In this document: positions 16,116 to 25,627 of the stretch, piece by piece
Layout: the number at the start of each line of letters is the position of its first letter
Position numbering within the stretch: the stretch's first letter is position 1
NCBI GenBank assembly: GCA_910579275.1
Contig: CAJTTO010000017.1
Location: forward strand, 7,504-71,503
Direction of reading: 5' to 3'
Source of the DNA: an uncultured Lachnospiraceae bacterium
Lineage (GTDB): Bacteria; Bacillota; Clostridia; Lachnospirales; Lachnospiraceae
DNA: 64,000 nt
The notes under the pieces: model-generated
Told to the model about the DNA's origin: nothing
Databases searched by the model: none
The model's input: the letters and a program-made list of their open reading frames with translations, nothing else
Translations under genes and position numbers: made by a program

Positions 16116-17165
16116 TTAACCTATCTTTTGCTTTATCAGCCTTCCTATCGTTTTTCTATAAAGGACAGAAATTACTATTGTGCCAATAAAGCAAGCAACT
16201 ACATAAATGTATTTTTTGGTGCTGGTGAGTTCCCCAGCCAGCATATATGGCTTTAAAATCATCATAACCAACCGCTGCAGCATATATAATTCAAACAGCA
16301 TTATACCCCCCCCCCGTAGAATTTTGCTATCAATAACATAGCGCATTGTAAACGTTACTATCGATGCAGTAAAACAAAATACCCATAATTGATATACCAA
16401 CGGACTATTGGACTTATAATAATAAGTAATCATGTGCCCAACACTGCAGACAAACAGCGTAAAGAGCCATGTTCTTCTATTTTCATTCACGAATCGTTCA
16501 ACTTTGTCGCGATATAACGAGAACAGCATTCCCCATACATAGCACAATATGGTATCGTACCACCAGTACTCTTTGCCAAGCTTGCTGACAATTGCCATAT
16601 ATAATATTGAGAGAACAAAAACCCCCGCTATTGCTTTTTTATGATTGTCCCTGAACACACCAAATGCTATAAAAGTAAATATATACACCCATAAAATGCA
16701 AAAAATATACCAGTTGCTGTTTCCAATCCCATCCCATCCAATAAACGACAGTACCATTTTCTTGATTCCGTAATGTGTACCTGTTGATATTCTATACAGC
16801 CAAAAAAGCAGGATGACACAGTCAAATTGTAGCAATACATTCAGTACTCTGCGTACCGGAATTCTATTAACATAGTTCTGACCTTTCCTCTTAATGGACT
16901 CCATCACCCCAAAACCTGAATAAAACAAAAACATCGCAACTACACACTGACCCATTTTTCCCCTTATTAGCTTTTGATACAAGACATCTAAATAAGGATG
17001 GGAAAAGTCTGTATATCCCCAAATATGTGAGATAAAAACCAAACCTATAAAAAATCCTTTTATACTATTCGTCATGTTAACAGACATATAGTCATAATTA
17101 TCACGCTCTGCTTTCCTTAATCCAATTAAAGCTAAAAAACACAAAAATCCAAAAAATATAGCCAT
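16116..17165 (-). CDS. Acyltransferase 3-like membrane protein with a G10 tract
   Basis: A 349-residue protein with about ten helices. Features of the acyltransferase 3 fold are the first helix with GLVFISHIWG (conserved His), the FLFYSGFGVMES segment near residue 80 and NWYIFCILWVY near 155. It may acylate the exported polymer. GAGGAG precedes the ATG. The coding strand contains ten consecutive G (16306-16315 on the plus strand as C10) at about codon 284. A slip of one base would change or truncate the last ~65 residues, including the final helices. In the present sequence the frame is intact. Confidence 0.8.
   Translation of the reverse strand: MAIFFGFLCFLALIGLRKAERDNYDYMSVNMTNSIKGFFIGLVFISHIWGYTDFSHPYLDVLYQKLIRGKMGQCVVAMFLFYSGFGVMESIKRKGQNYVNRIPVRRVLNVLLQFDCVILLFWLYRISTGTHYGIKKMVLSFIGWDGIGNSNWYIFCILWVYIFTFIAFGVFRDNHKKAIAGVFVLSILYMAIVSKLGKEYWWYDTILCYVWGMLFSLYRDKVERFVNENRRTWLFTLFVCSVGHMITYYYKSNSPLVYQLWVFCFTASIVTFTMRYVIDSKILRGGGIMLFELYMLQRLVMMILKPYMLAGELTSTKKYIYVVACFIGTIVISVLYRKTIGRLIKQKIG
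16306..16315 (-). repeat. G10/C10 homopolymer inside an acyltransferase gene
   Basis: Ten C on the plus strand, ten G in the coding strand, encoding three glycines. It is the longest mononucleotide G/C tract I noticed and stands out in an AT-rich gene. Tracts of this length are classic slipped-strand mispairing sites in contingency genes. Confidence 0.92.
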
Positions 17166-17179
17166 AAAGCCGTTCTCCT

Positions 17180-19886
17180 CTACAGTTTTATTATTTCATC
17201 ATAAATCCGTTTACAGTTTTCTTTATCGTGATACAGAAAAGTATTTTCTATTCTCTCTCTATATAAATCCTTTAGCCGACATCCATTTTCCATATATTCG
17301 ATAATACGGTTCACCAAATCGTCTGCCGTATACTCCACCTCCCCAAATCCATCTCGCTCATAGTCAAAGTATCCTTTTTCACATATATGGCTGCCTGAGA
17401 AAAACTCTTCTGCATCATGTTGAAAATAAATAACTGGCTTCCGTAAATATGCAAAATCAAACACCGCTGAGGAGTAGTCTGTTATAACCAATTTTGAATC
17501 CGCAAAAATTTGGTTATATCTGGTACTTATGTCCAGCACTTTTACTCGATTTTCACAATTAAAATATTTTGCACAGTCTCTTGGCATTGCCGGATGCATC
17601 ATCAATGCCAAAGTATAATGATACTTTTCTGCCATCTCATATAAATGCTGGTTCTCAAATACCTTCTGATACATCTGACAATATGTACTTTCTTCAAATC
17701 CTGGAATCAGTTGTCTTGAATAATTGTTTAAATCACAATCTCTAGCCAAATATAAACGCCATGTTGGCATAAATGTTATCAAATGCCCATTTTTATTGTC
17801 ATAAAGAAAATCATACCTTGCAAGTCCTGTACATTTCACACAGCTTTCATCATAGCAATAATCATAATGAAAAATTGACTCATGCTCCCTTTTTGTTGCA
17901 GTCACTAACATACCAATATTTTTGCTTGACCTTCTGAGAGATCGGCTACGATCATTTTTTATAATGCCATGTTTTAAATAAACAAATTTTCTGTGGTTCA
18001 AAATATCTTTATATAAAAATGTCTTTTCTTTAAAACAATTCGTAGCAAAGTCATCCGTATGCGCCGAAATGACTTTATCACACAGTAGATATAGCAACTT
18101 GTGTTTTTTCGAATTAAAAGGTACTACATTACCTATTTTTTATCAGACGTTCATAATCTTTTGAATCCTTTTCGAGCATAAAATATGTCTTTATATCCTT
18201 AGCTTTTTCTTTCGTATTCATATATGTAAAAAAAGCTTCACCATTATCGTCAGCTTTTGAAAATCTATCACAAATCAGCCATACTTCTTTTCGTTTCAAC
18301 TTTTTTAATCTAAAATAAAGTTTTCTCAAATTTATGTCTTCACTAGTCACATTTTCACAGTTCAATAGTTCTTCCTGAAACAGCTTTTCATATTCTTTTA
18401 CTTTTTTTTCATCAGAAAGTTTTAATATTTTTAATGCATTTTCCGAATGGGTAATCAATACCCCCCCCTTGTACAGATAACTACTTTTGATATCTTTTGT
18501 TAACGGAAAAAAGCTCCCAAAAGCTATATTATTACAAATTACATATGTATTCTTATAGCGGATGCATAGCTGCAAATCCATGTCCTCAAGCATCTGACCA
18601 CGATGTATATGAAAACGAAATCCTTTTGCCTTTGTAATCACTTCATTCATGCAATACGAATAGTGTTCTTTTCTGTCTACAAGTTCTGCAGTATATTCAA
18701 TGAGCATACCATTCTGTTCCTGCCTAAAAACGACATTAATATCTTCTAATTCCGGAAAATACCTGACATATCCCTCAATTGTCAGTTTCTCATCGTCAAT
18801 GGACGCAAATTCATATTGTCCCAAATAAGCTCCTACTCCTACCGATGTAAAGCTTCCTCGAACGCGAACTCTAATATCATTGGAATCAAATACAAGCTCC
18901 TTTTTTGCAATATTATCCTTTTTTAGCAATAAAATAGCCCTTTTGTAATTATTTCCGAGATTTTTTTGCTCCGTAATCATTTTATTTTCAATTGATTCCA
19001 ACGCCTTTAACATAAGCTGTTTATATTTTCTTATTTCTTCCCCAGTAATTGCACCATGCTTAACAAATTCGTTCTGCGTTAAGCGCCACTGCAAATCATA
19101 CATGCAGGCATATTGTATAAAGCGAGGTACATATCCTATTTTCTCTACAGCCTTTTCCATTATACAGAGGATAAACTTTTCCATATAAGGGATATAATAA
19201 GAAGCTTTATTTCTTCCGGTATCTATTGCCGAGTCCTCATCGTCATGTTTCCTGTACCGATAACATGTTTCACATACTGCACCATACTTCATTCTATCAG
19301 TAAAAATATCTAATAGCATCCGTGCATCCTCCGCATATGATAGTTCATTATCAAAGCGTCGCGTGGCAAAGCAGTCTTTTTTTATCAGAGTGCTGCTTAT
19401 TGATAGCTGAACGCAGTTATATTCCTTCTCTAAGTCAATGACTCTGGTTTTTGAAAATTTGTCATTCAGCGGATGCTCCATACTTATCCTGCCAAATAAT
19501 TTTAGCGGTATTGCTACTACATCAATTTCTTCGTCATTTTCCTTTAAATATGCAAACATCAATTCCAATGCATTACTTTCCAGCATATCATCTGCATCTG
19601 TAAAATTGATGTATTCCCCCACCGCATACTTCAACCCTTCATTTCTGGCTGACGAAACTCCTCCATTTTCTTTGTAAACGGTTACAATATTCTCTGGATA
19701 TTTTGCCGCATATTTTTCGCATATCCGACGCGAACCATCCGTCGATCCGTCATCAACCAGAATGAGTTGAATGTTTTCAAAACCAATTGTCTGTGATGTA
19801 ATACTCATAATCATTTCTTCCAGATATTTTTCTACATTGTATACCGCAGTCACTACTGACACTTTATAGCTTCGAACTTGTCCCAT
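17180..19886 (-). pseudogene. Fourth GT2-TagF fusion, split by a +1 homopolymer frameshift
   Basis: A paralogue of the other GT2-TagF proteins. The ATG at 19884-19886 has GGAGGAAATAT upstream, and the frame holds the whole GT2 domain (VDDGSTDGS, TDADD), the linker and the start of the TagF domain. It then stops at 18129-18131 just after YERLIKN. Removing one base from the A6 run (T6 at 18136-18141 on the plus strand) restores RLIKIGNVVPF, the sequence expected from the paralogues, and joins it to the rest of the TagF domain (HGIIKN, MPTWRLYL, HPAMPRD, VTDYSS) ending at 17180. The second part alone could start only at an internal Met at 18097. The tail is otherwise intact, so this may be a reversible off state, ribosomal slippage, a recent mutation or a sequencing error. 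A G8 run lies upstream at 18461-18468. Confidence 0.82.
18461..18468 (-). repeat. G8/C8 homopolymer inside the split GT2-TagF gene
   Basis: Eight C on the plus strand (G8 in coding orientation) at about codon 472 of the split gene, in the linker before the TagF domain. The frame is intact across it in this sequence. The three paralogues have no such run at this position. Confidence 0.85.
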
Positions 19887-19910
19887 ATATTTCCTCCAAT
19901 TCATATACAA

Positions 19911-22532
19911 CTACAATTTCCTAATTTCCTCATACACCCTTCTGCAGTTCTCCTTATCATGATAAGGAAATGTTTTTGCAATCCGTTCGCGATATACATC
20001 CTTTAGCCGACAGTCATTTTCCATATATTCGACGATACGGTCTACCAAAGCGTCTGCCGTATACTCCACTTCCCCAAAACCATCTTTCTCATAATCAAAA
20101 TATCCCCTGCGGTAGACATGCTTACCGGAAAAAAATTCATCCACGTCCTGCTGGTAATACAGTACCGGCTTTCGTAAATATGCAAAGTCAAAAACAGCGG
20201 AAGAATAATCCGTCACAATTAACTTTGCATCTGCATACAGCTCCCTATAGCGTGTACTCTTATCCAATATTTCTATCTGCGGGTCGCAGTGAAAATATGA
20301 CACGCATTCCCTTGGCATAGCAGGATGCAGCATAAGCTTTATCTCATAGTTCAGTAATTTAGCCGTTTCCACCAGTTTTTTATTCGACAGAGCCTGTGCG
20401 TACATCCGGCAATAGGCGCTGTCTTCGAATCTGCCTGCCAGCATCCTTGAATCCGAGCGGGCATCAAAGCCACACGTCAAATAGAGGCGCCAAGTGGGCA
20501 TAAAAACAATGATCTTCTTCCCTGCTGCATTGTCATAAAGATAATCATATCTGGGAAATCCTGTACACTTCACCTGTTTTTCATTATAACCGTATGGATA
20601 TTGAAATATTGACTGGTATTCCATGTTGGCGGCAGTCACAAACAGGCTGATGTTGGTTTCTGATTTTTTTAACCATCCGCTGGAATCATCCTTTGTGATG
20701 CCGTGCTGCAAAAAGATAAATTTCTGCCGGTGCTGTATATCTCCATACAAATACGAAAGGTCAAAAAAACGATTAAACACATGTTCGTCAGCCTGCGAAG
20801 ATATCTTCGTGCTGCATAAAAGAGACAATATTTTATGTTTTGTCGTGTGATAAGGTACTACTTTTCCAATCTTTCGTAAACGTTTATCATCACTGCATCC
20901 TTTCTCCAATACAAAGTATGTTTTGATATCCGCCCTTTTTCCGATGGTATTCATATACGTAAAAAATGCTTCCCCATTGTCGTCCGCCTTTGTCAGTCTG
21001 TCACTAATCAGCCAAAGTTCCTTTCGCTGAAAAGGTTTGAGCATACAATATATTTTTCTCGCTATCCATCCGCGGTAAACCTTCTTATCTTTTTGCGCGA
21101 GCATTTCTCTTTGAAATGCCCTTTCACACTTCCGAATCAAATATTTCTTAGGTGATTTGGACAGGCATAATGTATTCCCTGCATATGTCAGCAAAAAACC
21201 GTTTTCATACAGGTAACAGTGTTTCAGCTGATTGGTCAGTGGGAAAAACTTTCCAAACCAGATGTGCCGGCAAACTGTGTCCTTTCCGCTGCAGCGCGGG
21301 ATAATCTGAAATGACGTTTTGTCCGGCAGTTCCCCACATGATATGTTCATTCGAAACGCCGCCATCCTTTCGGCTTGAAAAAATCCGGCAGATTCCTTTT
21401 CCTCCATTACCGCCTTGTATTCAAAAACTGGCATGCTTTCTTCTGCCGTCCTCAATATAAGGTCTGTAACGGGTACATCCGAATGAAATTTTACTGTTCC
21501 TTCTATCTTAATGCTTTCAGATTCCCACTCAATAAAATCCAAAAATACCCTGACATTTGAATCGTCCATATGTTTAAGAGACAAAATCTCCAGTTTACAC
21601 TTGTTGTCAATATTCCGCTGTTCCCAAATTATTTTGTCACTAATCTGACGCAGGGCATCCAAAATCATTTCTTTGTATTTCTGTTCTTCCGTTTCCTGCA
21701 TTACGTCAAATTCTACAACCGTATCTGCATTTAGCCGCCATTGCATATCATACATACATGTATACTGCACAAAGTGCGGAACATATCCTTTTCTGATAGC
21801 CGCATTGTTAAGACAATGCATGAGAAACCTCTCGACACATGGAATATAATACTCCTGCCTGCCTCTTTTCCTATCCATTGCAGAATCATCAGAGCTGCGC
21901 TTTCTATATAAATAATTTGTCCCGCAGATAACCCCATAACGCATCTTGTCCAGTAATATGTCCGTAACAAGCTGTGCGTCCTCTCCATATGACAATCCTT
22001 CATCAAAACAGCGTTTTTCAAAGCATTCGCTTTTTACCAGCGCAGAGCTGATTGACAGCTGGATATAATCATGCTGTTTTTCCAAATCTACCACTTTTGT
22101 CTTTTTGAACTTATAGTTGAGTGGGTGGCTTTCATTTCTGCCATAATACTGCATCGGAATTGCAGCCAAGTCAATTTGTTTTTTGTTTCTTTCCAGAAAA
22201 GCATACATCTTTTGCAATGCGTCTCTCTCCAGCATGTCATCCGCATCTGTAAAATTCACATAGCTTCCTTCCACATATTTCAGCCCCGCATTCCGTGCCG
22301 AGGATACTCCCCCATTCTCCTTATGCACGACTGTTATGTTGGCGTACTGCGCTGCATATCCGTCGCAAATCTGCCCAGATGCATCCTCGGAGCCATCATC
22401 TACTAATATTATCTGTATATTTTCAAAGCCAATTGTCTGAGCAATAACGCTCTCTATCATTTCTCCCAGATAGTCCGATACATTATATACTGCCGTTACA
22501 ATTGACACTTTGTATTTCTTTAATTCTTTCAT
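19911..22532 (-). CDS. GT2-TagF fusion, third intact copy
   Basis: An 873-residue two-domain protein like those at 2668 and 6410. The GT2 domain has VDDGSEDAS and TDADD near residue 97, the TagF-type domain has QHGITKDD, MPTWRLYL, HPAMPRE and VTDYSSAVFDF. The middle linker is about 30 residues shorter than in the other copies. The ATG at 22530-22532 has GGTGGAAAG upstream; an upstream TTG in frame is less likely. It lies in the cluster that also encodes the ABC exporter, next to the frameshifted fourth copy (24 bases apart), so it is the working copy of that operon. CDP-glycerol is the presumed donor for the C-terminal domain. Confidence 0.86.
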   Translation of the reverse strand: MKELKKYKVSIVTAVYNVSDYLGEMIESVIAQTIGFENIQIILVDDGSEDASGQICDGYAAQYANITVVHKENGGVSSARNAGLKYVEGSYVNFTDADDMLERDALQKMYAFLERNKKQIDLAAIPMQYYGRNESHPLNYKFKKTKVVDLEKQHDYIQLSISSALVKSECFEKRCFDEGLSYGEDAQLVTDILLDKMRYGVICGTNYLYRKRSSDDSAMDRKRGRQEYYIPCVERFLMHCLNNAAIRKGYVPHFVQYTCMYDMQWRLNADTVVEFDVMQETEEQKYKEMILDALRQISDKIIWEQRNIDNKCKLEILSLKHMDDSNVRVFLDFIEWESESIKIEGTVKFHSDVPVTDLILRTAEESMPVFEYKAVMEEKESAGFFQAERMAAFRMNISCGELPDKTSFQIIPRCSGKDTVCRHIWFGKFFPLTNQLKHCYLYENGFLLTYAGNTLCLSKSPKKYLIRKCERAFQREMLAQKDKKVYRGWIARKIYCMLKPFQRKELWLISDRLTKADDNGEAFFTYMNTIGKRADIKTYFVLEKGCSDDKRLRKIGKVVPYHTTKHKILSLLCSTKISSQADEHVFNRFFDLSYLYGDIQHRQKFIFLQHGITKDDSSGWLKKSETNISLFVTAANMEYQSIFQYPYGYNEKQVKCTGFPRYDYLYDNAAGKKIIVFMPTWRLYLTCGFDARSDSRMLAGRFEDSAYCRMYAQALSNKKLVETAKLLNYEIKLMLHPAMPRECVSYFHCDPQIEILDKSTRYRELYADAKLIVTDYSSAVFDFAYLRKPVLYYQQDVDEFFSGKHVYRRGYFDYEKDGFGEVEYTADALVDRIVEYMENDCRLKDVYRERIAKTFPYHDKENCRRVYEEIRKL

Positions 22533-22551
22533 TATCTTTCCACCCAAAGCA

Positions 22552-23736
22552 TTATGACGGAATTTTTATTTTTCTTGCCCGATATATTTTATATCTTTGC
22601 ACCAATCGTATCATTCCTGTCAAAATCCAATGCCATATTTCATGGAATACAAATATCTCATAAAGTCTCCTGACTCCTATAAAACATCTTTCTGCCGTCA
22701 TTATCTTCTGGCAGAATCCCTCTGTCTGCTTTTTCATAAAGGCATCATACTCCCTATATGGCAGCCTGATATAGGCATCGTTCCATCCACCCTCTCTGTA
22801 TTTTTGAAAGCGTTCATATAAATACTGATACTCCAACGGCAGTTCATGAACGTATTTTCCTGCGGACAATTCCTGAAAGTATCCAGAAATGCTCCGAATT
22901 TTATTCATTCTGTCTTCTGAAGCTGATTGCTTATGCTGATTAACGAGCCAGCCATACTCCTGAAGCAGCCATGCCATATATTCTTTATCATACGCGTCAG
23001 GATATTGTTCTCTTTTTTTATCCATTATTATTGTCAGCAGGCGGAAACTGTCTGCCTCTGCGTCCTGCTGTCTGCATCCGTTCATGGCAGAATCGTTTCT
23101 CTTTATATCATAATGATATAATTTATCCTTCACAAAACAAATGTTTTCTGCCTTGCCAAATGCTTCAAACTGTAGCAGCTGATCCTCCCCAAGGCGCATC
23201 GACTCATTAAACCAGATATCATTTTCCGCCAAAAACTGCCTGTTATAAAATTTATTTCCGATGTATGGTCTGCTTCCATGTTCATAAAACAGTGCCTTCA
23301 TTCCATTCCCATGATACAGCACATTCCGGACAGGAGTGCAGTCGAAAATGCCTCTTCTATCGCTTCCGGGTTCGGCTGTAGGCCAGATTCCGTATGCAAT
23401 AATCTGCGTATCGTACTGTTCCGCCGTGTGATACAATGTTTCCAGTGCATACCGCTCTATCCAGTCATCCGCATCTACAAATGCAAGATACTTACCTTTT
23501 GCAGCCCCCATCCCTGCATTTCTGGCAGAAGATACACCTGTATTCTTTTTCTCCACCAGATGTACTCTTGCATCTGCCTGCTGGTAAGCGAAAAGTTTTT
23601 GATAAGAGCTGTCGTCTTTTTCGCAGATGCACACCACCTCAATATCTGTCAGTGTCTGCCGCAGCAAACTTTTCATGCATCTGTCCACATACTTCTCAAC
23701 ACGGTACACCGGCACAATAACTGATACTTTACACAT
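22552..23736 (-). CDS. GT2 family glycosyltransferase
   Basis: A 394-residue protein starting with the KVSVIVPVYRVEKYV motif of GT2 enzymes. The GT-A domain covers about residues 1-220 with SSARNAGM and the metal-binding DADDW near residue 95. The C-terminal ~170 residues are helical and end in a basic, partly hydrophobic tail that may bind the membrane. It lies between the ABC exporter ATPase and the GT2-TagF gene in the same orientation, with short gaps (27 and 19 bases). It probably adds one sugar of the repeat or linkage unit. Donor and acceptor are unknown. Confidence 0.86.
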   Translation of the reverse strand: MCKVSVIVPVYRVEKYVDRCMKSLLRQTLTDIEVVCICEKDDSSYQKLFAYQQADARVHLVEKKNTGVSSARNAGMGAAKGKYLAFVDADDWIERYALETLYHTAEQYDTQIIAYGIWPTAEPGSDRRGIFDCTPVRNVLYHGNGMKALFYEHGSRPYIGNKFYNRQFLAENDIWFNESMRLGEDQLLQFEAFGKAENICFVKDKLYHYDIKRNDSAMNGCRQQDAEADSFRLLTIIMDKKREQYPDAYDKEYMAWLLQEYGWLVNQHKQSASEDRMNKIRSISGYFQELSAGKYVHELPLEYQYLYERFQKYREGGWNDAYIRLPYREYDAFMKKQTEGFCQKIMTAERCFIGVRRLYEIFVFHEIWHWILTGMIRLVQRYKIYRARKIKIPS

Positions 23737-23763
23737 TCTCCCATCACCTATATCATATCCCTG

Positions 23764-24498
23764 TCACTTGTTCATAAACTCAAGATATTTTCCCAATACC
23801 TCGTCTGGCTTACCAATCTCCTTCATCTCCCCGTCATGAATCCACATGACTCTGTCACACAGGCTTTTTAAGGTGTCAATACTATGAGACACGATAATGA
23901 CAGTTCTGTTTTTGTCATTGATCAGTTCCTTCATTTTGTTCAGGCTTTTCTTTTTAAAGCGTTCGTCTCCTACACTCAGGACTTCGTCAACAAGCATGAT
24001 ATCGGTCTCCAGCATTGCCGTAATCGCAAACGCCAGTTTGGAATGCATACCGCTTGAATATGTCCTTACCGGTCTGTCTATGAAATCACCAATCTCAGCA
24101 AAATCAATGATTTCCTGCATTTTTTCCTGTATCTGTTTTTCGCTGAATCCAAGAAGCATGCCCGACAGTGAAATATTATCCCGTCCTGTAAGGTTGTCCT
24201 TAAATCCAACGCCAAGCGCCATCAGGGACACTGTGTGCCCTTTGAGGTCAATCGTACCGCTATTGGGAGAAAAAACCCCGGCAATTGCCCGTAATAAAGT
24301 GGATTTCCCACTGCCGTTTCTTCCTATAATGCCTAATATTCCGCCTTTTTCTACTGTAAATGACACATTCTTTACCGCTTCAAACACTTCTTCATGCGAG
24401 CGTTTTTGAAACAGGTTATGGCGTACTGTGACATTTTTCATAATTCTGTAATGAATGCACACATTTTTTGCTTCTACAACAATCTCTTTATCTTCCAT
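23764..24498 (-). CDS. Polysaccharide/teichoic acid ABC exporter ATPase (TagH/RfbB-like)
   Basis: A 244-residue ABC ATPase with Walker A GRNGSGKST near residue 60, a signature of the TagH type (YSSGM rather than LSGGQ) near 150, Walker B IMLVDEVLSVGD near 168 and the switch His in IVSHS. It matches the ATPase of ABC-2 exporters for teichoic acids and O-antigens. There is no C-terminal carbohydrate-binding extension, so chain-terminus recognition as in Wzt is not expected. Its ATG overlaps the permease stop (TAATG), so the pair is translationally coupled. The complex should export the finished lipid-linked polymer. Confidence 0.92.
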   Translation of the reverse strand: MEDKEIVVEAKNVCIHYRIMKNVTVRHNLFQKRSHEEVFEAVKNVSFTVEKGGILGIIGRNGSGKSTLLRAIAGVFSPNSGTIDLKGHTVSLMALGVGFKDNLTGRDNISLSGMLLGFSEKQIQEKMQEIIDFAEIGDFIDRPVRTYSSGMHSKLAFAITAMLETDIMLVDEVLSVGDERFKKKSLNKMKELINDKNRTVIIVSHSIDTLKSLCDRVMWIHDGEMKEIGKPDEVLGKYLEFMNK

Positions 24499-25592
24499 TA
24501 AATCACCTTTACATACGCGTTTTCATTGCGGTAAACCGTATATACCCCTAGTGCCGCTAATACGATTGATACCATTGCCCACATAACCAGCAAGTCCAGC
24601 TGAGGTGCTTTGCAGTATAGCACTGCATTTCTCATAGATGCTATGCAGTAAGCGACTGGATTAAACTGTTCCAAAAGCTCCCCGAACGGCGCCGGAATCC
24701 GATTCCCCACTGAGTAAAATGTTCCTGTAAAGTACATCAGCATACTAAGCACAATCCCTACAATATAAGACAAATCGTTGACATATACACCAAAGTGCAT
24801 CAAAATGCTTCCCAAGCCAAACGTAAACAAGAAAAACACAAGCATAATTGGTATAAAGTAAATTACATTCACTGATACCGGTACTTTAAACAGTATCATC
24901 ATGAGTATGACAATCACAAAGGAAACCATCATCTTAAACCCATTTACCAGCATTCGCGCAAAATACAATATAAACTTTGGCAAATATATTTTTGAAATAA
25001 TCCCTTTATTATTCCTTACAATGTTGACACTGACATTCATACCTCTTGAGAAAAATGTCCACATCGCCAGTCCTGAAAAAATGAATACCGGAAAGAACTG
25101 CTCTGACGCCTTAAATACGACGCCAAATATCAACGTGTATATAAGCATCATACAAAACGGCTCTATCAGCCACCAGAGCCAGTCCAAATACGCATTTGCA
25201 ACTTCTGAACGCAAATCCGCCCGCGCCGACCGCACTGCATAGTGAAAATATTTTCGAATGTCCTTCACAAACCGAAGCAAATACATTTTTAATTTTTGCA
25301 CCGTCACATTTTTTTCAAACGCCAGACAGACAGCAAATGCAAGGCAAAATGACATCACGCACCCAAGCAGTGTAAACTCTATCCGATGGGATACCGTCAT
25401 ATGGAAAATTCCGGTTCCTTTGATATTTCTCATCCATGCGATTGCATACATGAGTCCGCTGACCATTACGCCATATATCAAGAAAAAAGAAAGTTTTCGC
25501 AAAAACGACAGCTTTCCATGACAAATGTAATTATGTACAAACAAAGCAAATACTGTGGGCACCAGCATAATCGCACTATTTATCAGATACAT
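24498..25592 (-). CDS. ABC-2 exporter permease (TagG/RfbA-like) with an N-terminal membrane extension
   Basis: A 364-residue membrane protein. Residues about 110-364 are the ABC-2 permease module typical of TagG/RfbA, with six helices and an amphipathic segment RSARADLRSEVANAYLDWLW before the first of them. The first ~100 residues add three more helices, which ordinary TagG lacks. It is coupled to the ATPase gene (TAATG overlap). Together they should export the polymer made by the surrounding glycosyltransferases. The function of the extra N-terminal helices is not known to me. Confidence 0.9.
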   Translation of the reverse strand: MYLINSAIMLVPTVFALFVHNYICHGKLSFLRKLSFFLIYGVMVSGLMYAIAWMRNIKGTGIFHMTVSHRIEFTLLGCVMSFCLAFAVCLAFEKNVTVQKLKMYLLRFVKDIRKYFHYAVRSARADLRSEVANAYLDWLWWLIEPFCMMLIYTLIFGVVFKASEQFFPVFIFSGLAMWTFFSRGMNVSVNIVRNNKGIISKIYLPKFILYFARMLVNGFKMMVSFVIVILMMILFKVPVSVNVIYFIPIMLVFFLFTFGLGSILMHFGVYVNDLSYIVGIVLSMLMYFTGTFYSVGNRIPAPFGELLEQFNPVAYCIASMRNAVLYCKAPQLDLLVMWAMVSIVLAALGVYTVYRNENAYVKVI

Positions 25593-25627
25593 TTATTGAC
25601 CCCTTTCATTATGCAGTCTTATTTCAG

